Below are positions 32,374 to 44,062 of a DNA stretch of 64,000 nucleotides, one piece after another. Position 1 is the stretch's first letter. Every line of letters begins with the position of its first letter. The position numbers and the translations under genes are program-made. Below the pieces are notes generated by a model. It saw only the letters and a program-made list of their open reading frames with translations. It was not told the DNA's origin and did not search any database. Origin of the DNA: Ophiosphaerella korrae (taxonomy: Eukaryota; Ascomycota; Dothideomycetes; Pleosporales; Phaeosphaeriaceae); assembly GCA_028456385.1 (NCBI GenBank), contig JALNQF010000041.1:1-64000 (forward strand), given 5' to 3'.

Positions 32374-33721
32374 TTATAGTTTCAACTGCTTGGGCTGTTC
32401 CCAGGTGAAGCTCTGGTTAGTAAAGTGACCATTCTTGGCGGTCTGGTTGTAGATGGGGTTGGTCAGGTTCAACTCCTTGACGATGACACCCGGACGGAGA
32501 TCGAAGTTGTTGAGGATGATCTTGACAAGCTCTTCCGAGGACTTATCGGAGGTACCGTAGGTCTCAACGAAGAGGGAGAGGGGCTCAGCTACACCAATGG
32601 CATAGGAGAGCTGGACAAGGGCACGACGTGCAAGCTTGGCGTGAACAAGAGACTTGGCGATCCAGCGCGCAAGATAGGCAGCAGAGCGGTCGACCTTGGA
32701 GTAGTCCTTGCCTGAGAAGGCACCGCCACCATGGGCTCCCCAGCCACCGTAGGTGTCGACGATGATCTTGCGGCCAGTGAGACCGGCATCACCCTGGGGC
32801 CCACCGATGATGAAGAGGCCAGAGGGTTGGATATGGTAGACGGTCTTGTCGTCAAGGAGGCCGGCGGGGATGACCTTCTTGATGATTTTCTCCTTGATTT
32901 CCTTGCGCAGCTGCTCAGTGGTGATGGCCTCGCTGTGCTGGGCGGAGACGACAACGGTGTCGACACGCTTGGGGATGACGGCACCGCCGTCATGCTCGTA
33001 CTCGACGGTGACCTGGGTCTTGGTGTCGGGGCGCAGCCAGGGGAGAGAGCCGTCGTTGCGGGCGTCCTTCATGGCCTTGTTGAGCTTGTGGGAGAGCAGC
33101 AGGGTCAAGGGCAGGAGCTCGGGGGTCTCGTCGGTGGCATAGCCGAACATGATGCCCTGGTCGCCGGCACCGAGCTTCTCGAGGGCCTCTTCGTAGTGGA
33201 GGCCCTGGGCGATATCGGGCGACTGCTGCTCAATGGCGACGAGGACATTGCACGTCTTGTAGTCGAAGCCCTTGTCGGACGAGTCGTAGCCAATGTCCTT
33301 GATGGCCTGGCGGATCACCTTCTGGTAGTCGAGATGGGCCTTTGTGGTGATCTCGCCGAAGACCATGATCATGCCCGTCTTGGCGGCCGTCTCACAGGCC
33401 ACCTTAGACAGCGGGTCCTCCTTGAGGCAGGCATCGAGGATGGCGTCCGAGACCTGGTCGCTGTTGCACGGTCAGCGAGCCCGGGGCTTATCGGGGACGG
33501 AGACCGGGCAATCCGGGGCAGATCGGGGCAATGCAGGGAAGGTGGGGGGAGGAGAGGGGGAGGGCACAAACCAGATCTTGTCGGGGTGGCCTTCGCCGAC
33601 CGACTCTGAGGTGAAGAGGAACGTGTTCTGCGCGGGTGGTGAGCAAGGGCGGAAAGGTGCGGTGAGAGGTACGTACCTTGTTGGCGTGCAGGCCATTGCC
33701 GTTGGAGGTGGTGCCGTTCAT
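32374..33721 (-). CDS. SAM2: S-adenosylmethionine synthetase, 395 aa, 3 exons
   Basis: The exons are 33721-33677, 33627-33572 and 33460-32374, with introns of 49 and 111 bp. The first exon encodes only [15 protein letters not shown]; the second supplies [18 protein letters not shown], which holds the ATP-binding His; the third starts at [17 protein letters not shown]. Other signatures are [36 protein letters not shown] (methionine-binding hexapeptide), [21 protein letters not shown] with the P-loop-like element, and [19 protein letters not shown]. It makes S-adenosylmethionine from methionine and ATP in the cytosol. Strong codon bias toward C-ending codons fits high expression. The symbol follows the yeast paralogue name; a Dothideomycete usually has one copy. 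Confidence 0.95.
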
Positions 33722-34054
33722 GGTGGGCAGGGTAGTATTGGGCGAATACTAGTGTAGGACTTGCGACCGCGTGGATGGAGGAGCTGGGCTGTAAGGAGAG
33801 AGGAAAAGGTGTCGAGGGGGCAGAGAGGGCGGGCGAGGAGGGCCAGGCTTCTTATTCCTCCACCTTCGGGGAGGGTGCTGCGGATGCCGAAAAAAAACGT
33901 GCGCAAGCACCGCAGACGGCCGACGACGGCGCTAGTCAGAATGGCGTGCTGGCCAATCGCACCGGCCCTTGCACACGAGTCTACCGAGTCTATCGCGTCG
34001 GAATAGAGTACACACACAGTGTCCAGTAGATAGTCACAGCACACCTCTGCAAGC
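33722..34054. promoter_or_regulatory. Divergent promoter region of SAM synthetase and GPN3
   Basis: 333 bases between two divergent ATGs, with GAGG/GGCGAGG-rich stretches near the SAM side. The transcription signals of both genes must lie here. No clear TATA. Confidence 0.4.
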
Positions 34055-35001
34055 ATGAGCAAGTTCGGCACGCTGGTCATGGTGCGCGCCCCTTCATGAC
34101 ATGACCTGACTCCTCCCCGGTGCTGACTCCCCCCTCTGTCCAGGGCCCCGCCGGCGCAGGCAAGTCGACCTTCTGCACCGCGCTCATCCAGCACCTCCAG
34201 AACAACAAGCGGCCGTGCTTCTACGTCAACCTCGACCCCGCCGCCGAGGACTTTGCCTTTGAGCCCGACCTCGACATCAAGGACCTCATCAGCCTCGAGG
34301 ATGTCATGGACGAAATGGGCCTCGGGCCCAACGGCGGCCTCATCTACTGCTTCGAGTTCCTCCTGGACAACCTCGACTTCCTCACCGACCCGCTCGAGGC
34401 CGTGACCGACGATTACCTCATCGTCTTCGACATGCCCGGCCAGATCGAGCTATACACCCATGTGCCCATCCTGCCCGGCCTAGTCAAGACGCTCATGCAC
34501 GGTTCGCTCAACATTCGCATGTGCGCCGCCTACCTGCTCGAAGCCACCTTTGTCATCGACCGGCCCAAGTTCTTCTCTGGCACCCTGTCCGCCATGAGCG
34601 CCATGATGATGCTCGAGATGCCCCACATCAACATCCTGAGCAAGATGGATCTGGTCAAGGGTCAGGTTGCCAAGCGCGACCTGAAGCGTTTCGTCGACGT
34701 CGATGCCGACCTGATCGATGACGACCCCTTGCGCAGAGCCGCGGCAGACGACGCCCAGGGCAAATACATCGACCCCGCCTCGCCCCACAGCCTCATGAAC
34801 GGCGCTTCGTTTCACAAGCTGAACAAGGCCGTTGCCGACCTCATTGACGGTTTCAGCATGGTTTCCTTCCTCAAGCTAGATGTCCAGGACGAGCACGGTC
34901 TTGGTGCGGTACTAAGTTACATTGATGACGCCATCCAATTTCACGAGGCCCAGGAGCCGCGCGAGCCCAAGGAGTTTGATGTCGACGGCGATCATGACTG
35001 A
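34055..35001 (+). CDS. GPN3: GPN-loop GTPase 3, 294 aa, 2 exons
   Basis: Exon 1 (34055-34081) encodes MSKFGTLVM, and a 62-bp intron precedes exon 2 (34144-35001), which starts GPAGAGKSTF, so the split P-loop (GPAGAGKST) is restored only by splicing. Other features are NLDPAAEDF, the FDMPGQIELYTH switch region, the GPN loop (GPNGG at about residue 67-71), and the NILSKMDLV base-recognition box. The acidic tail ends EFDVDGDHD. GPN GTPases dimerise and help assemble and import RNA polymerase II; Gpn3 works with Gpn1. The length is usual. The 3' end faces the hexosaminidase gene at 56 bp. Confidence 0.93.
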
Positions 35002-35057
35002 TCGCCTCGCGCTATCGCAATCTCCTGCCACACCTAGGGAACCACCACACCACCCAA

Positions 35058-36992
35058 TCACTTCCCTCCATATCCCAACTGACATCTCGCCTTGTCCATT
35101 GTACAATATGGCATCTGAATCGGCTCCGCCCCAACTCCCTTCGCCACAAGTCTCTCCCTCATCTCACTCAGCCGTGGGCTCACCTCAATCTGACTTCTAT
35201 TCTTTCCGTCTGCGTCCCTCGCTCCGCTCCACAATACCTCCGCAACAGCCGACCCACGCGGCCAAATCATTCGGTCCACATTGACCGGATCAGTCTGTTC
35301 CGCCCACATATGTGCCTCTCCCCCGATGACGAGGTGCTGTTTATCCGCAGGGACGCCAGTGAGCGGGTCATAAGAATACAGAAGACGCCAGTTGTGGAAC
35401 GGGGCACAGTAGTCATAGAATGGATAGAAAGATTCTGACACCGAGGGATCAAAGTCTAACCATTGGCCTTTCCCGCAGTCAAGGTACTGTTGAATCATTA
35501 GCCTCGACCCGATCGTAGACGGTATGATAGAACTCCGCCAAGCAAGATAGCAACATACCCAATAATTATAATTACCCACAAGAACCTTGTGTCCCTTGTC
35601 AACGATGCTTGTAACAGCCTCATCACTCCGCCAACTTTGCACCACGACATCATCACCCAGCTTTAACTTCCATTCCAACAGCATTTCCTCCCACACCACC
35701 GGCTTTAGTCCCGCTCTCCTAACACGCTCATGGTTCGCATCGACAAACTTCTGCATAAGCGGCTGCAACACTTCAAACTCACTACTTCGCACACTGTCAT
35801 CCAGCTTGTATGCATTGGTGTTCACTTCATCACCGCCTGTGTGAAAATAGCCCGAATACTTCTTGACTCTTGGCATCAAGTCCGCGAACAACCTCTCCAA
35901 AAAGTCGGCAACTTGACTAGAGTTCAACTTCAGAGTTCCAGACGGCGGTTCCGCAGCATACGAACCCCAATCAGGTTGTTTGTCGAATGCGGCAATCAGC
36001 TCAGGGAAAGAATGGTATATACTACTCGTATGCCCCGGCATGTCAATCTCAGTAATGACTTGTATGCCTTGAAGTGCCGCATGTCGTTGGATGGAGGCAA
36101 AGTCTGCCGGCGTGTAGACTAAATCTGGATGGTATGCGCCCTTGGCTGCGAGGCTGGGTAAGGAAGGGATGACAAGCGGCCAGGACTGCGAGTCGGTAAC
36201 GTGCAGATGGAAACGGTTCATCTTGTTATAAGCAGCCGCGTCGATTTGTCGCTTAATATCGGCAATAGGGAACCACGCGCGCGCAACGTCGAGGTTAATT
36301 CCACGATGTGCAAATTTAGGAGCATCATATATCTTGACTGGTGCCAGCGGCGTATAGACGCGGCGCTTATCTGAGTGCAAGTAGAATAGTTGAGTGAAAG
36401 TTGTTAGGCCATGTGCTATGCCTATGCTGGTGTTTGCGGAGATGGTGGCTTTGCCCTGGTCGGTCAAAACAAGAGAATACGACTCATCGATGTCACTTGC
36501 GATGGGTTTTGCAACGCTTACTGGGTCCATAGTAAGGACCCTAACATTGACTTCTGTGACAAAGGTGGTGTGCATTTGGGGAAAAGGCTCGGCCCAGTTT
36601 CGTGGATGGAACTTCCAGGGGTAAAAGTTTTGCTTGAAGATTGTTTCCCAGCTATGTCTTATGGCGTATTCGATGATATCATCGCCTGTTACCCCTTGTT
36701 CACGGTCTCCATAGCTTCCATTATTTTTGAATGAAGTTGAGGTGTAGTGGTGACGAAGTTGCCAGTCCTGTTCAAATGAAGCAATCTTAGAGCCTGAGGC
36801 GAATACAAATGGTTGTTGATCATTGTCTTGGTTTAAGATTGGGCTTACATCTGATGCGCTGGATTCATACCAATAGAAGGATACATTTTCGTCAATGAAT
36901 AGGACAGTGTTGCTGTGCTCGTAACTGGTGGGAATAGGCCATAGCGCCGACACTAGAGATGCGAAGACTGGTATGTAGACGATTGAGCGCAT
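35058..36992 (-). CDS. Beta-N-acetylhexosaminidase, GH20, secreted, 620 aa, 2 exons
   Basis: The exons are 36992-35559 and 35486-35058. The intron (35487-35558, 72 bp, GTATGT to CAG) has no stop and a length divisible by three, so a straight reading inserts 24 residues (VCCYLAWRSS...). Splicing gives the family sequence NYNYW-YLDCGKGQWLDFD. The ATG on 36992 begins a signal peptide (MRSIVYIPVFASLVSALWP). The GH20 core includes HRGINLDVARAWFP, MNRFHLHVTDSQSWPL, VITEIDMPGHTSS and the catalytic HTGGDEVNTN Asp-Glu pair (near residue 320), then GGEAHMWAEQTDPVN. It releases terminal GlcNAc from chitin oligomers and glycans. Four N-x-S/T sites fit secretion. Confidence 0.93.
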   Translation of the reverse strand: MRSIVYIPVFASLVSALWPIPTSYEHSNTVLFIDENVSFYWYESSASDVSPILNQDNDQQPFVFASGSKIASFEQDWQLRHHYTSTSFKNNGSYGDREQGVTGDDIIEYAIRHSWETIFKQNFYPWKFHPRNWAEPFPQMHTTFVTEVNVRVLTMDPVSVAKPIASDIDESYSLVLTDQGKATISANTSIGIAHGLTTFTQLFYLHSDKRRVYTPLAPVKIYDAPKFAHRGINLDVARAWFPIADIKRQIDAAAYNKMNRFHLHVTDSQSWPLVIPSLPSLAAKGAYHPDLVYTPADFASIQRHAALQGIQVITEIDMPGHTSSIYHSFPELIAAFDKQPDWGSYAAEPPSGTLKLNSSQVADFLERLFADLMPRVKKYSGYFHTGGDEVNTNAYKLDDSVRSSEFEVLQPLMQKFVDANHERVRRAGLKPVVWEEMLLEWKLKLGDDVVVQSWRSDEAVTSIVDKGHKVLVGNYNYWVCCYLAWRSSIIPSTIGSRLMIQQYLDCGKGQWLDFDPSVSESFYPFYDYCAPFHNWRLLYSYDPLTGVPADKQHLVIGGEAHMWAEQTDPVNVDRMIWPRGSAVAEVLWSGARDADGKNRSQIEVSPRLSEMRERLVAKGVGAEPIQMPYCTMDKARCQLGYGGK

Positions 36993-38080
36993 CGCTAGAT
37001 AATGACTGTAGGGTGAAACCGAAAGGACGTATCCCGGGAACAAGAAGAGGGGTTCTGTGCTATATGAGGTGGCATGCGACGTCACAGCGTTGATACTAGG
37101 TTATGATGATACGTTGGCAACACTGTGCAAAAATGGCTCAAGCAGAAAGCATATCGCATATGCATCTATGGCCCAAGGATCTCTGATAGGTGGTTGCATA
37201 CGCAATTGCCTACTAAGGATGCCTATCTTCAATGGTATGATACAATAAAGTTCCAGACTGATATATGTGAGGAGGTTGGAGGCGAGGCGAGGCGAGAACT
37301 AGACCAAATTTAGATAGTGGGGCATGCTGGCAATATGGCTACCAATGTCGCAGTTGCAAACATGTAGCTGATAATGTGGCCGCCAGAATGAAGCGTAAAG
37401 TTATATATATTCATCTGACAACATTTTGGGAAAAGACAATGGTACTCGGGCGTGGCAGAGGACAGCCAAGACAGAAGGCGATCCGTGGCTGGACAAAATA
37501 CAAGCTGATGAGAAGGGAAGAGTCGGACACTGGTAACAAACACCACCAGCTCCGAGTTACAGGTACGTTCAAGTATCTATCGTACAACCTCGCGTTGCAT
37601 CACACTATATTTCCCTCCACTATCATACACAAGCGTCGCCACCGATTCGGACATTCGGCAGCCAAGACTTCCACGGCACAAATAGGCAGCCTCTCTTTCC
37701 GTCCCCATGTTGTGCCTTTCCCCGCCTTTCTGGACATACACGAGTGCACCATGACGCACTATCGCCATATGAGCTTTAGCTTGTCCAATTACACCTAGTC
37801 TAGTGAAGCTTTATGCCTCATGCGGCCTACCGAGGCGCGCTGCACGCACATGAAGAAACTGCTTGACGCCAACAAGGTCAAGGTTTGATATAGACGTTAT
37901 GAGATTGGATACAGGGGGGCAGTACCCGCATTGCAACTTCCATCTACCACACCGGACGGCTTGGGAGGCCGAGGAACCCTGAATCGACCCTGTTGCCATG
38001 CGCTTGTGACATTGCTAGACACCCACATATAAACTACTAAGTTCTGCTCATGTCAAGGAGAAGCTTCATTACCCTGCATC
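36993..38080. other. Divergent spacer between hexosaminidase and P450 genes
   Basis: About 1.09 kb carrying both promoters. Several open frames are visible but none has a motif or sensible splicing. Confidence 0.45.
38025..38034 (+). promoter_or_regulatory. Probable TATA box of the P450 gene
   Basis: CATATAAACT lies about 50 bases before the P450 start codon in otherwise GC-normal sequence. Position and sequence fit a TATA element, but without transcript data it is only a candidate. Confidence 0.4.
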
Positions 38081-39741
38081 ATGGTCCAACTCGCAAATAT
38101 CGAAGTTTCCACTCCCTATCTCCTCTTCGGCGTTGCTGTACTCTTCACCACGTACAATATCGCCACAAAGCTTTACGACAATGTCCAAATCGGCAAACTT
38201 GGCAGTCGGGCGCCCATTCGGAGGTCATATCTCCCTTGGAGTGTTGATTTTGCATACGATATAGTCAGGCACGCAATGCGGGACGAGAGTTACGAAGTGT
38301 GGGTGAAGACCTTTGCAAAATGGGCTCCGCAAGGCCAGTACACGGTTGAAGCAGGTGTGGGTGAAAGAGTCATCATCACGGCTGAGCCAGAAAATATCAA
38401 AGCTATCCTCGCCACCCAGTTCAAAGAGTATGGCAAGGGAGAACAGTTCGGGAAAGATTGGCATGACTTCTTGGGCAACGGCATCTTTGCCACCGATGGC
38501 CAGTTATGGCACAATTCACGACAGCTGCTTCGGCCTCAATTTGTCAAAGATCGTCTGAGTGATATTGAAATTTTCGAAGAACACATACAAGTTCTGATGA
38601 CCAAAGTCGGGGGAGGCCAAGAGATTGACACGATGGACATGATGTTCAGATATACACTGGATGCTGCCACACATTTCCTGCTTGGCCAAAGTGTAGACAG
38701 TCTGCAAAATCCGCAGACGCTATTCGCTGACGCATTTACTAATATCCAATACATTCAAGGTACAATTGCCAGAGTTGGGTAAGTTTCACCAATATCAAGC
38801 CTTGGGATAATTCATATTGTGATCGATATGGTGTCAGAACGTCGCTATTATCAAAAGGACTTGATATACCCCAGTATATCACAGGATTTGGCTGACTTGT
38901 GTCCAGGCCACTCAACTGGTTGGTACCCCGTGGGCGCATGGGCTTTTACAGTTCTTTACAGATTCTCAATAATTTTGTGTCCCGCTTCATCGAGCAGGCT
39001 CTAGCGCTATCCACAGAGGATCTAAATGAGAAAACAAACCACGACAAGGGGTATACTTTTCTCCACGCCATCGCAGGCTACACACGCGACAGGAAGATGC
39101 TGCGTGACCAGCTTGTTTCCGTCCTGCTGGCAGGCCGCGACACAACAGCCTGTACGCTTACTTGGGCAATTTACCATCTCTCCATGGACCCACAGATCAC
39201 CGCCAAACTACGACAAGAGATTATTGACACTGTTGGTCTCGAGCGGACCCCAACTTATCAGGACCTAAAGGACATGAAATATTTACAACACATTTTGAAC
39301 GAAACCCTGCGTCTCTATCCCGTCGTTCCCTTCAACGTACGCGTCGCTTTAGCCGACACGACCCTTCCCGTTGGCGGCGGTAAAGACGGTTCGCAGCCCA
39401 TTGGCATACGCAAAGGCACACCTATCGGCTACTCGCCTCTCGTCATGCAACGCCGCCCCGACATCTATCCACCGCCCTCTACAGGCTTCCCTGCCATCGA
39501 AAAATTTGTCCCTGAGCGGTGGGACAACTGGACGCCCAAAAGCTGGACCTATATTCCGTTTAACGGAGGCCCGAGAATATGCATTGGGCAGCAATTTGCG
39601 TTAACTGAGATGGGGTATACGCTAGTCAGACTATTTCAGAGATTTGAGACTGTAGAGAACAGGATGAGCGGTGTGTTGCCAGGAATGCATGCGGATATTG
39701 TGTTGCAGCCTGCGAAGGAGGTCAAGGTAGTTTTTCATTGA
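38081..39741 (+). CDS. Cytochrome P450, CYP52-like fatty acid/alkane hydroxylase, 510 aa, 2 exons
   Basis: The exons are 38081-38778 and 38907-39741, with a 128-bp intron (GTAAGT to CAG) that restores ARVG-PLNWLVPRGR. The N terminus has a membrane anchor (PYLLFGVAVLFTTYNIAT). Motifs include WHNSRQLLRPQF in helix C, the I-helix LLAGRDTTACTLTW, the K-helix NETLRLYP (ExxR), the PERW motif, and the heme loop FNGGPRICIGQQFALTE with the axial Cys. The ARD-TTLPVGGGKDGSQPI segment is typical of CYP52 and close fungal relatives that omega-hydroxylate fatty acids or alkanes in the ER. The exact subfamily and substrate cannot be fixed from sequence by eye. No reductase or cluster genes are adjacent. Confidence 0.9.
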
Positions 39742-40957
39742 TGATTGACTGGGGCTGGAATGCAGTACGACATTCCTACCGTTTTGGGTTGGTTTTCATG
39801 TTTGATATACTCTTTAGGCAGGATTTTAGCTGGATGATATTATATGACAAAATGAATTTCTCATTGGTCGCTTTATCATCTGCGGTTAGTGACTTTGCAG
39901 AAAGTGGCAAGGCATGTCGTGGTCATTATAGGTCTATGTAAATGAGTGAAGGTGACAATAGTTAAGTGGAGCTAATTCGCTGACTTGACAGTTATATAAG
40001 AAGTGTCGTTCGAGCGGTTCGTAGTAACTGCATGGTTCATTAGGAGGAGTCATGAATGATTAGGGAATGCATCGCTGTGTGAAAATGACGATCAGCTCAA
40101 TAACTATACCTAAGAAAAGGCTATCTATAAATCCACGATATAGGTGTTTGAGTGAACGGGCTCTACTTCTTTCAGTAATTATTTTCAAATACTGAGCTCA
40201 TCATCAAAAATGTCTCCCTATTGACATAATAGCTTTCATTTTTTTTTCGCGAAAGACGGTTGACTGACTACGATAACTGACTACCCTATCGTGTCATACC
40301 TGCCACTAACTTATTTTTGAGAAGTTTTCCATCGCACAGAATAAAGACCCGCCCGGAGCTATAGCTGGCGCATGCGGACCATGGACGTGGGATCCAGGAT
40401 ACTGGCTATTTATCGTTCGATTGAGATTCCAGTACTTGAACATGTAATTCCAATGATTCACATAGTATCTGCCTATATTCGCGCATACCTTAACGAGGAC
40501 GCTACCGAAGCATGTATTCAGCGCACAGTGCCTAGGCGAATAATCTACTACTCTGTTCAACATTTAAGAGATGTTCAACCGATGAGAGATTTAGTGATAG
40601 AATCTAGCAAACAACCATACTCAGAAAACCAGATATGCGACTGCAAATCAATTTTCCCGTATTTCTCCGCTAGGAATAATCTCACATGAATCAATACTCA
40701 CTGATGCTTTCATTTAACTCAACAAATCACAACTTGCTACTTAATGAAACACAATACCAAAGCTTAGCCTCCTCTTTAATATCAAGAGAGAATAATTTTG
40801 TATAAACTCTTTTATACTTACTTGTATACCATCTTATATTGTAGAGAGATAATTCTAGAAAATGCCGAGTCGCCTTCTATGCCCGATTAGAGATATGTGA
40901 TACAGTGCAGCGGTATTAAAAATGCTCCATAAATTCGTTTATCGCGTAACAAAGACT
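39742..40957. other. Intergenic between convergent genes
   Basis: About 1.2 kb, somewhat AT-rich, between the P450 stop and the allantoinase stop. The 105-codon frame at 40372-40689 shows no motif. No RNA gene or repeat was recognised. Confidence 0.45.
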
Positions 40958-42666
40958 TCACTTCCTTGGATCAAGCAACAACTTGCCAGTTGGGCCAACC
41001 TTCTCGATGAACCCATCTTCCCGTGAAAAAATTCGTTGTCCATGCAGCCAAGTCTCACGGACGACGCCACTAAGCATCTTATTTTGGTAGGGCGAGACCT
41101 TGTTGCGGAAGAGCATCGTGCTTGGCTCAACCTATTCCAATGTTAGCTTACAATATTGACTGCAATTATGTCAAGAAAGCCATATTACCAAAAACTTTGC
41201 AGTATCGTCAAAAACCACGATATCCGCGTCAAAACCGACTCCAATATCTCCCTTCGATTTCTCAAGGCCAACTTGTTTGGCTGTATTCTTGCAGCACCAC
41301 CGCACGATTTCCTCTATGTTGAAGTCGGGGTTGCGCTTTGTGCCTTCAGTCCAAAGGATAGGCAGACCGAGTCCGACGCTTGAAATTCCGCCCCACGCAC
41401 CAAAGAAGTCGCCCTTCTCCTCTGGTCCTTCCATCTCACCCTCGGAGCTTTCGCAAGAGTCACAATTTTCGCTCTGACCCAATCTATGAGTCAAGTCTTT
41501 CTTTGGCGCAAGGTGAGAGGGAAGGAGTTTAATCTCCGGTGTGCATGGGGAGTGATCTGAAACAACTGTTTGAATGACGCCATCTTCTTGGTCTTGGACA
41601 AGTTCAGCCCACAGAGCATCTTGATTGGATTTCGAACGAATGGGTGGGCAGCACTTATGACGCGTGTCGCCTTCTTGAATTTCTTCAGCAGCGAGGGCAA
41701 GATAGTGGAAACATGTCTCGGTCGTTATTTTGATACCTTCAGCACGTGCTCTTCGCAGCATAGGAATCGCTTCCATTGCGGAGAGGTGCACGATGTGGAG
41801 TTGAAGGTTGGGCGCAAGATGAGCGAGAGAGAGAATTTCGGCAACGGCGCACGTTTCAAACGCTGGAGGACGGGATTGTAGGAAAGTATCGTACAATGTC
41901 AGAGGGCCTTTGGGTGCCATGGGCGGGTTGGATCGTTGAATGTTGTCGCCAACGGAGTCGCTGATAGGTGGTATCATCTCGGCGTGGAACATGAGCGCTG
42001 TGGTGGAATCTTTCAGTTCAAGAAGGGCCTTTTCAATATCAATAGAAGAAATGCAAGGGAATTCTTCAACCTAAGTGGATGTCAGTCACTCGCCGGAGTC
42101 ACTCGCCGGAACAATGTGTCACAGGTTGTACTAACTCCACTATCACACAAAAATCCTTTGAATCCTCTAACGCCTTCTTTGACCAAAGATTTGAGCTCAC
42201 CCGCATTGCCAGGTATGACGCCGCCATAGAAACCAACATCTACCCAGCATTTGCCCTTCGCAGCATCAAGCTTAATTTTGAAGTTTTCGACAGTGGTGGT
42301 AGGAGGAATGGCATTTAGTGGCATATCCACCACCGTAGTTACCCCACCAAATGCTGCAGCCCTTGTACCGGTCCAGAAACCTTCCCATTCTGTGCGGCCA
42401 GGCTCGTTGAGATGCACATGAGCATCCACAAGCCCAGGGAGAAGTATATGAGGCGAATAGTCCGTATAGGAAGTGCCTTCGGGAAAGTCTGTGGCAGGAA
42501 GGACGGAATGAAAGATAGATGTAATCTTGCCAGTTGTATTTGATACAACGATAGTTGCCTCTGTGAGCTTACCAGCCACTACTGCTCTTGAGGAAGCTAG
42601 GACTGTGATGAGATGACGTGGCGGGCTATAGAACTGCGAAATGGGTGTTGTTGCGTGGGGTGCCAT
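40958..42666 (-). CDS. Allantoinase, 528 aa, 3 exons
   Basis: The exons are 42666-42136, 42070-41189 and 41131-40958, with introns of 65 and 57 bp; both joins restore conserved sequence (CDSG-VEEFPCIS and AKFL-VEPSTMLFRNKVSPYQ). Metal-site residues are visible: LVDAHVHLNEPGRTEWEGF, the lysine of GFKGFLCDSG that becomes carbamylated in cyclic amidohydrolases, MFHAEM, HIVHLS and TVVSDHSPCTPEIK. The exon 3 HGQRIF segment is the usual C-terminal beta element. The enzyme opens allantoin to allantoate in purine breakdown. A Glu/Ser-rich loop (CESSEGEMEGPEEKGD) before FFGAWGGISSVGLGLP is longer than in yeast DAL1 but common in filamentous fungi. Expression is expected to be under nitrogen control; no GATA cluster was mapped. 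Confidence 0.93.
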
Positions 42667-43759
42667 GTTATCAGATAGTAGTAAAGCTTAGTGAAGTGTA
42701 GCTTAGAAAAAGAACAGAACGTGGACTATCGACTGAGCCTGGCTAAAGATTCTGGGAACCGTAATAATACGGGTACTCGGTCCTGGTAACGCGGGGAAGG
42801 TGGTGTGGTCGTTTGTCTTCGGGTGAGATAGCGATAAGCTAAGATAAAAGGAGTATGGTGTTGCGTGTTGCAGGGGGTTAAAGAAGGGAAGCGTCTGAGA
42901 GAAAGTAGCAAGTTGTACAACTCCAGAGATACGAGTTGGATACAAAAACCGAATGGCGTTCCTGATTTCAGGCAACGCCCAAATCCGGGGTACGGCATGT
43001 CCTTATCTACCTACATACAGTCTTTGGATAGCCTCGGATGGCTTCGATGTAGCGCCAGGGGCGATAGTGCATCGGCCGGCAGACCGCCATTTTTAGTATT
43101 ACTCGATACGATCAGGTAGTGTGGGCCGTGGCTGTGAAGTCATTAAGATTGCCCCAGTCTTCCATCCCGAACCTCGCGACCTTTGGCTGACGTCGACATC
43201 CATACAGCGTAATTTATAATGCATCCCGGGCAGCTTCTTGAAACTCGCGATGCACGTGCAAGAGACACGCAACGAGATAGAATCAAGAATACCCAGATGT
43301 GTCTCTGGCCTTGACACACTCTTTGAGATTTAAAGATAGCGCATGCGGCGGCGATGGACGTTGACAGTTGCGGCCGTGCTCATGCACTGATAAGCATCGT
43401 ATCTCCAGCTATCGTATCGGAAAGACCCTGATAGATGCACGCCAGCTAGCGTTGGTTCAACGGCTCAAGCGACACGCCCCGATTTCTTATTAAAGACTAC
43501 CGAGCGCCTTCGAACTTCAGATTACCACAGGACTTCCTACATGTACAGTGCTCCACTTCAATCGAGGAGCGATGTTATCCTTTCGTGTAGTGATGGTATG
43601 CACTGTCAGGGGATTTCAGGCAAGGACTGTTCACCGGAGGTTGCGCCGGCAGTGCCGGATTGGCTGATGAAATGTCAGCCAGCGTGCCTCTCAACACGCC
43701 TGTACGATTACTCGAAAATTTTGATTGCTATCGAGTAAGAAAAATTGTAGTCTTGTTTG
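42667..43759. other. Allantoinase upstream region, no gene seen
   Basis: About 1.1 kb including the allantoinase promoter. It has normal GC, with a scatter of short frames and no motif. Confidence 0.45.
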
Positions 43760-44020
43760 CTAGGCAGCTAGCTTGCTCACGGAAACCTGATCAAGGGCGG
43801 AGATAGCCGGAGAAGCAAATACGACCGAAGGGGCGCACGTCGACGTCCCGCCATTTCGGCCACATGCGAGAGGAACATTGCTGTAGCAGTGTGATGCCTT
43901 TGCATATGCAGTTGCCATGATGGTATCGAAGACTATGAAAGCAGGAAACGAGAGGGCATACAAGATCTGTTTTCGGTCCTCGCCGGTGTTCATGACACTT
44001 GACGATGTGGACTGGGACAT
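43760..44020 (-). CDS. Doubtful small protein, 86 aa
   Basis: The ATG on 44020 opens a frame MSQSTSSSVMNTGEDRKQ followed by one hydrophobic segment (ILYALSFPAFIVFDTIMATAYA) and a Cys-containing tail. It stands alone in more than 2 kb of otherwise empty sequence, and imperfect copies of a 27-30 bp sequence lie on both sides (43725-43751 and 44033-44061). I do not recognise it, and it could be a chance frame or a piece of a decayed gene. Confidence 0.25.
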   Translation of the reverse strand: MSQSTSSSVMNTGEDRKQILYALSFPAFIVFDTIMATAYAKASHCYSNVPLACGRNGGTSTCAPSVVFASPAISALDQVSVSKLAA

Positions 44021-44062
44021 ATTGCCGCGCCTTGCTATTATCGAGTAATGAAAACTGTAGTA

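Noticed and set aside
40372..40689. 105-codon frame between the P450 and allantoinase genes
   Set aside because: It has no recognisable motif or codon preference, and nothing splices to it.
35058..42666. Secondary-metabolite cluster around the P450 gene
   Set aside because: Neighbours are a hexosaminidase and an allantoinase with no backbone enzyme, transporter or regulator nearby.
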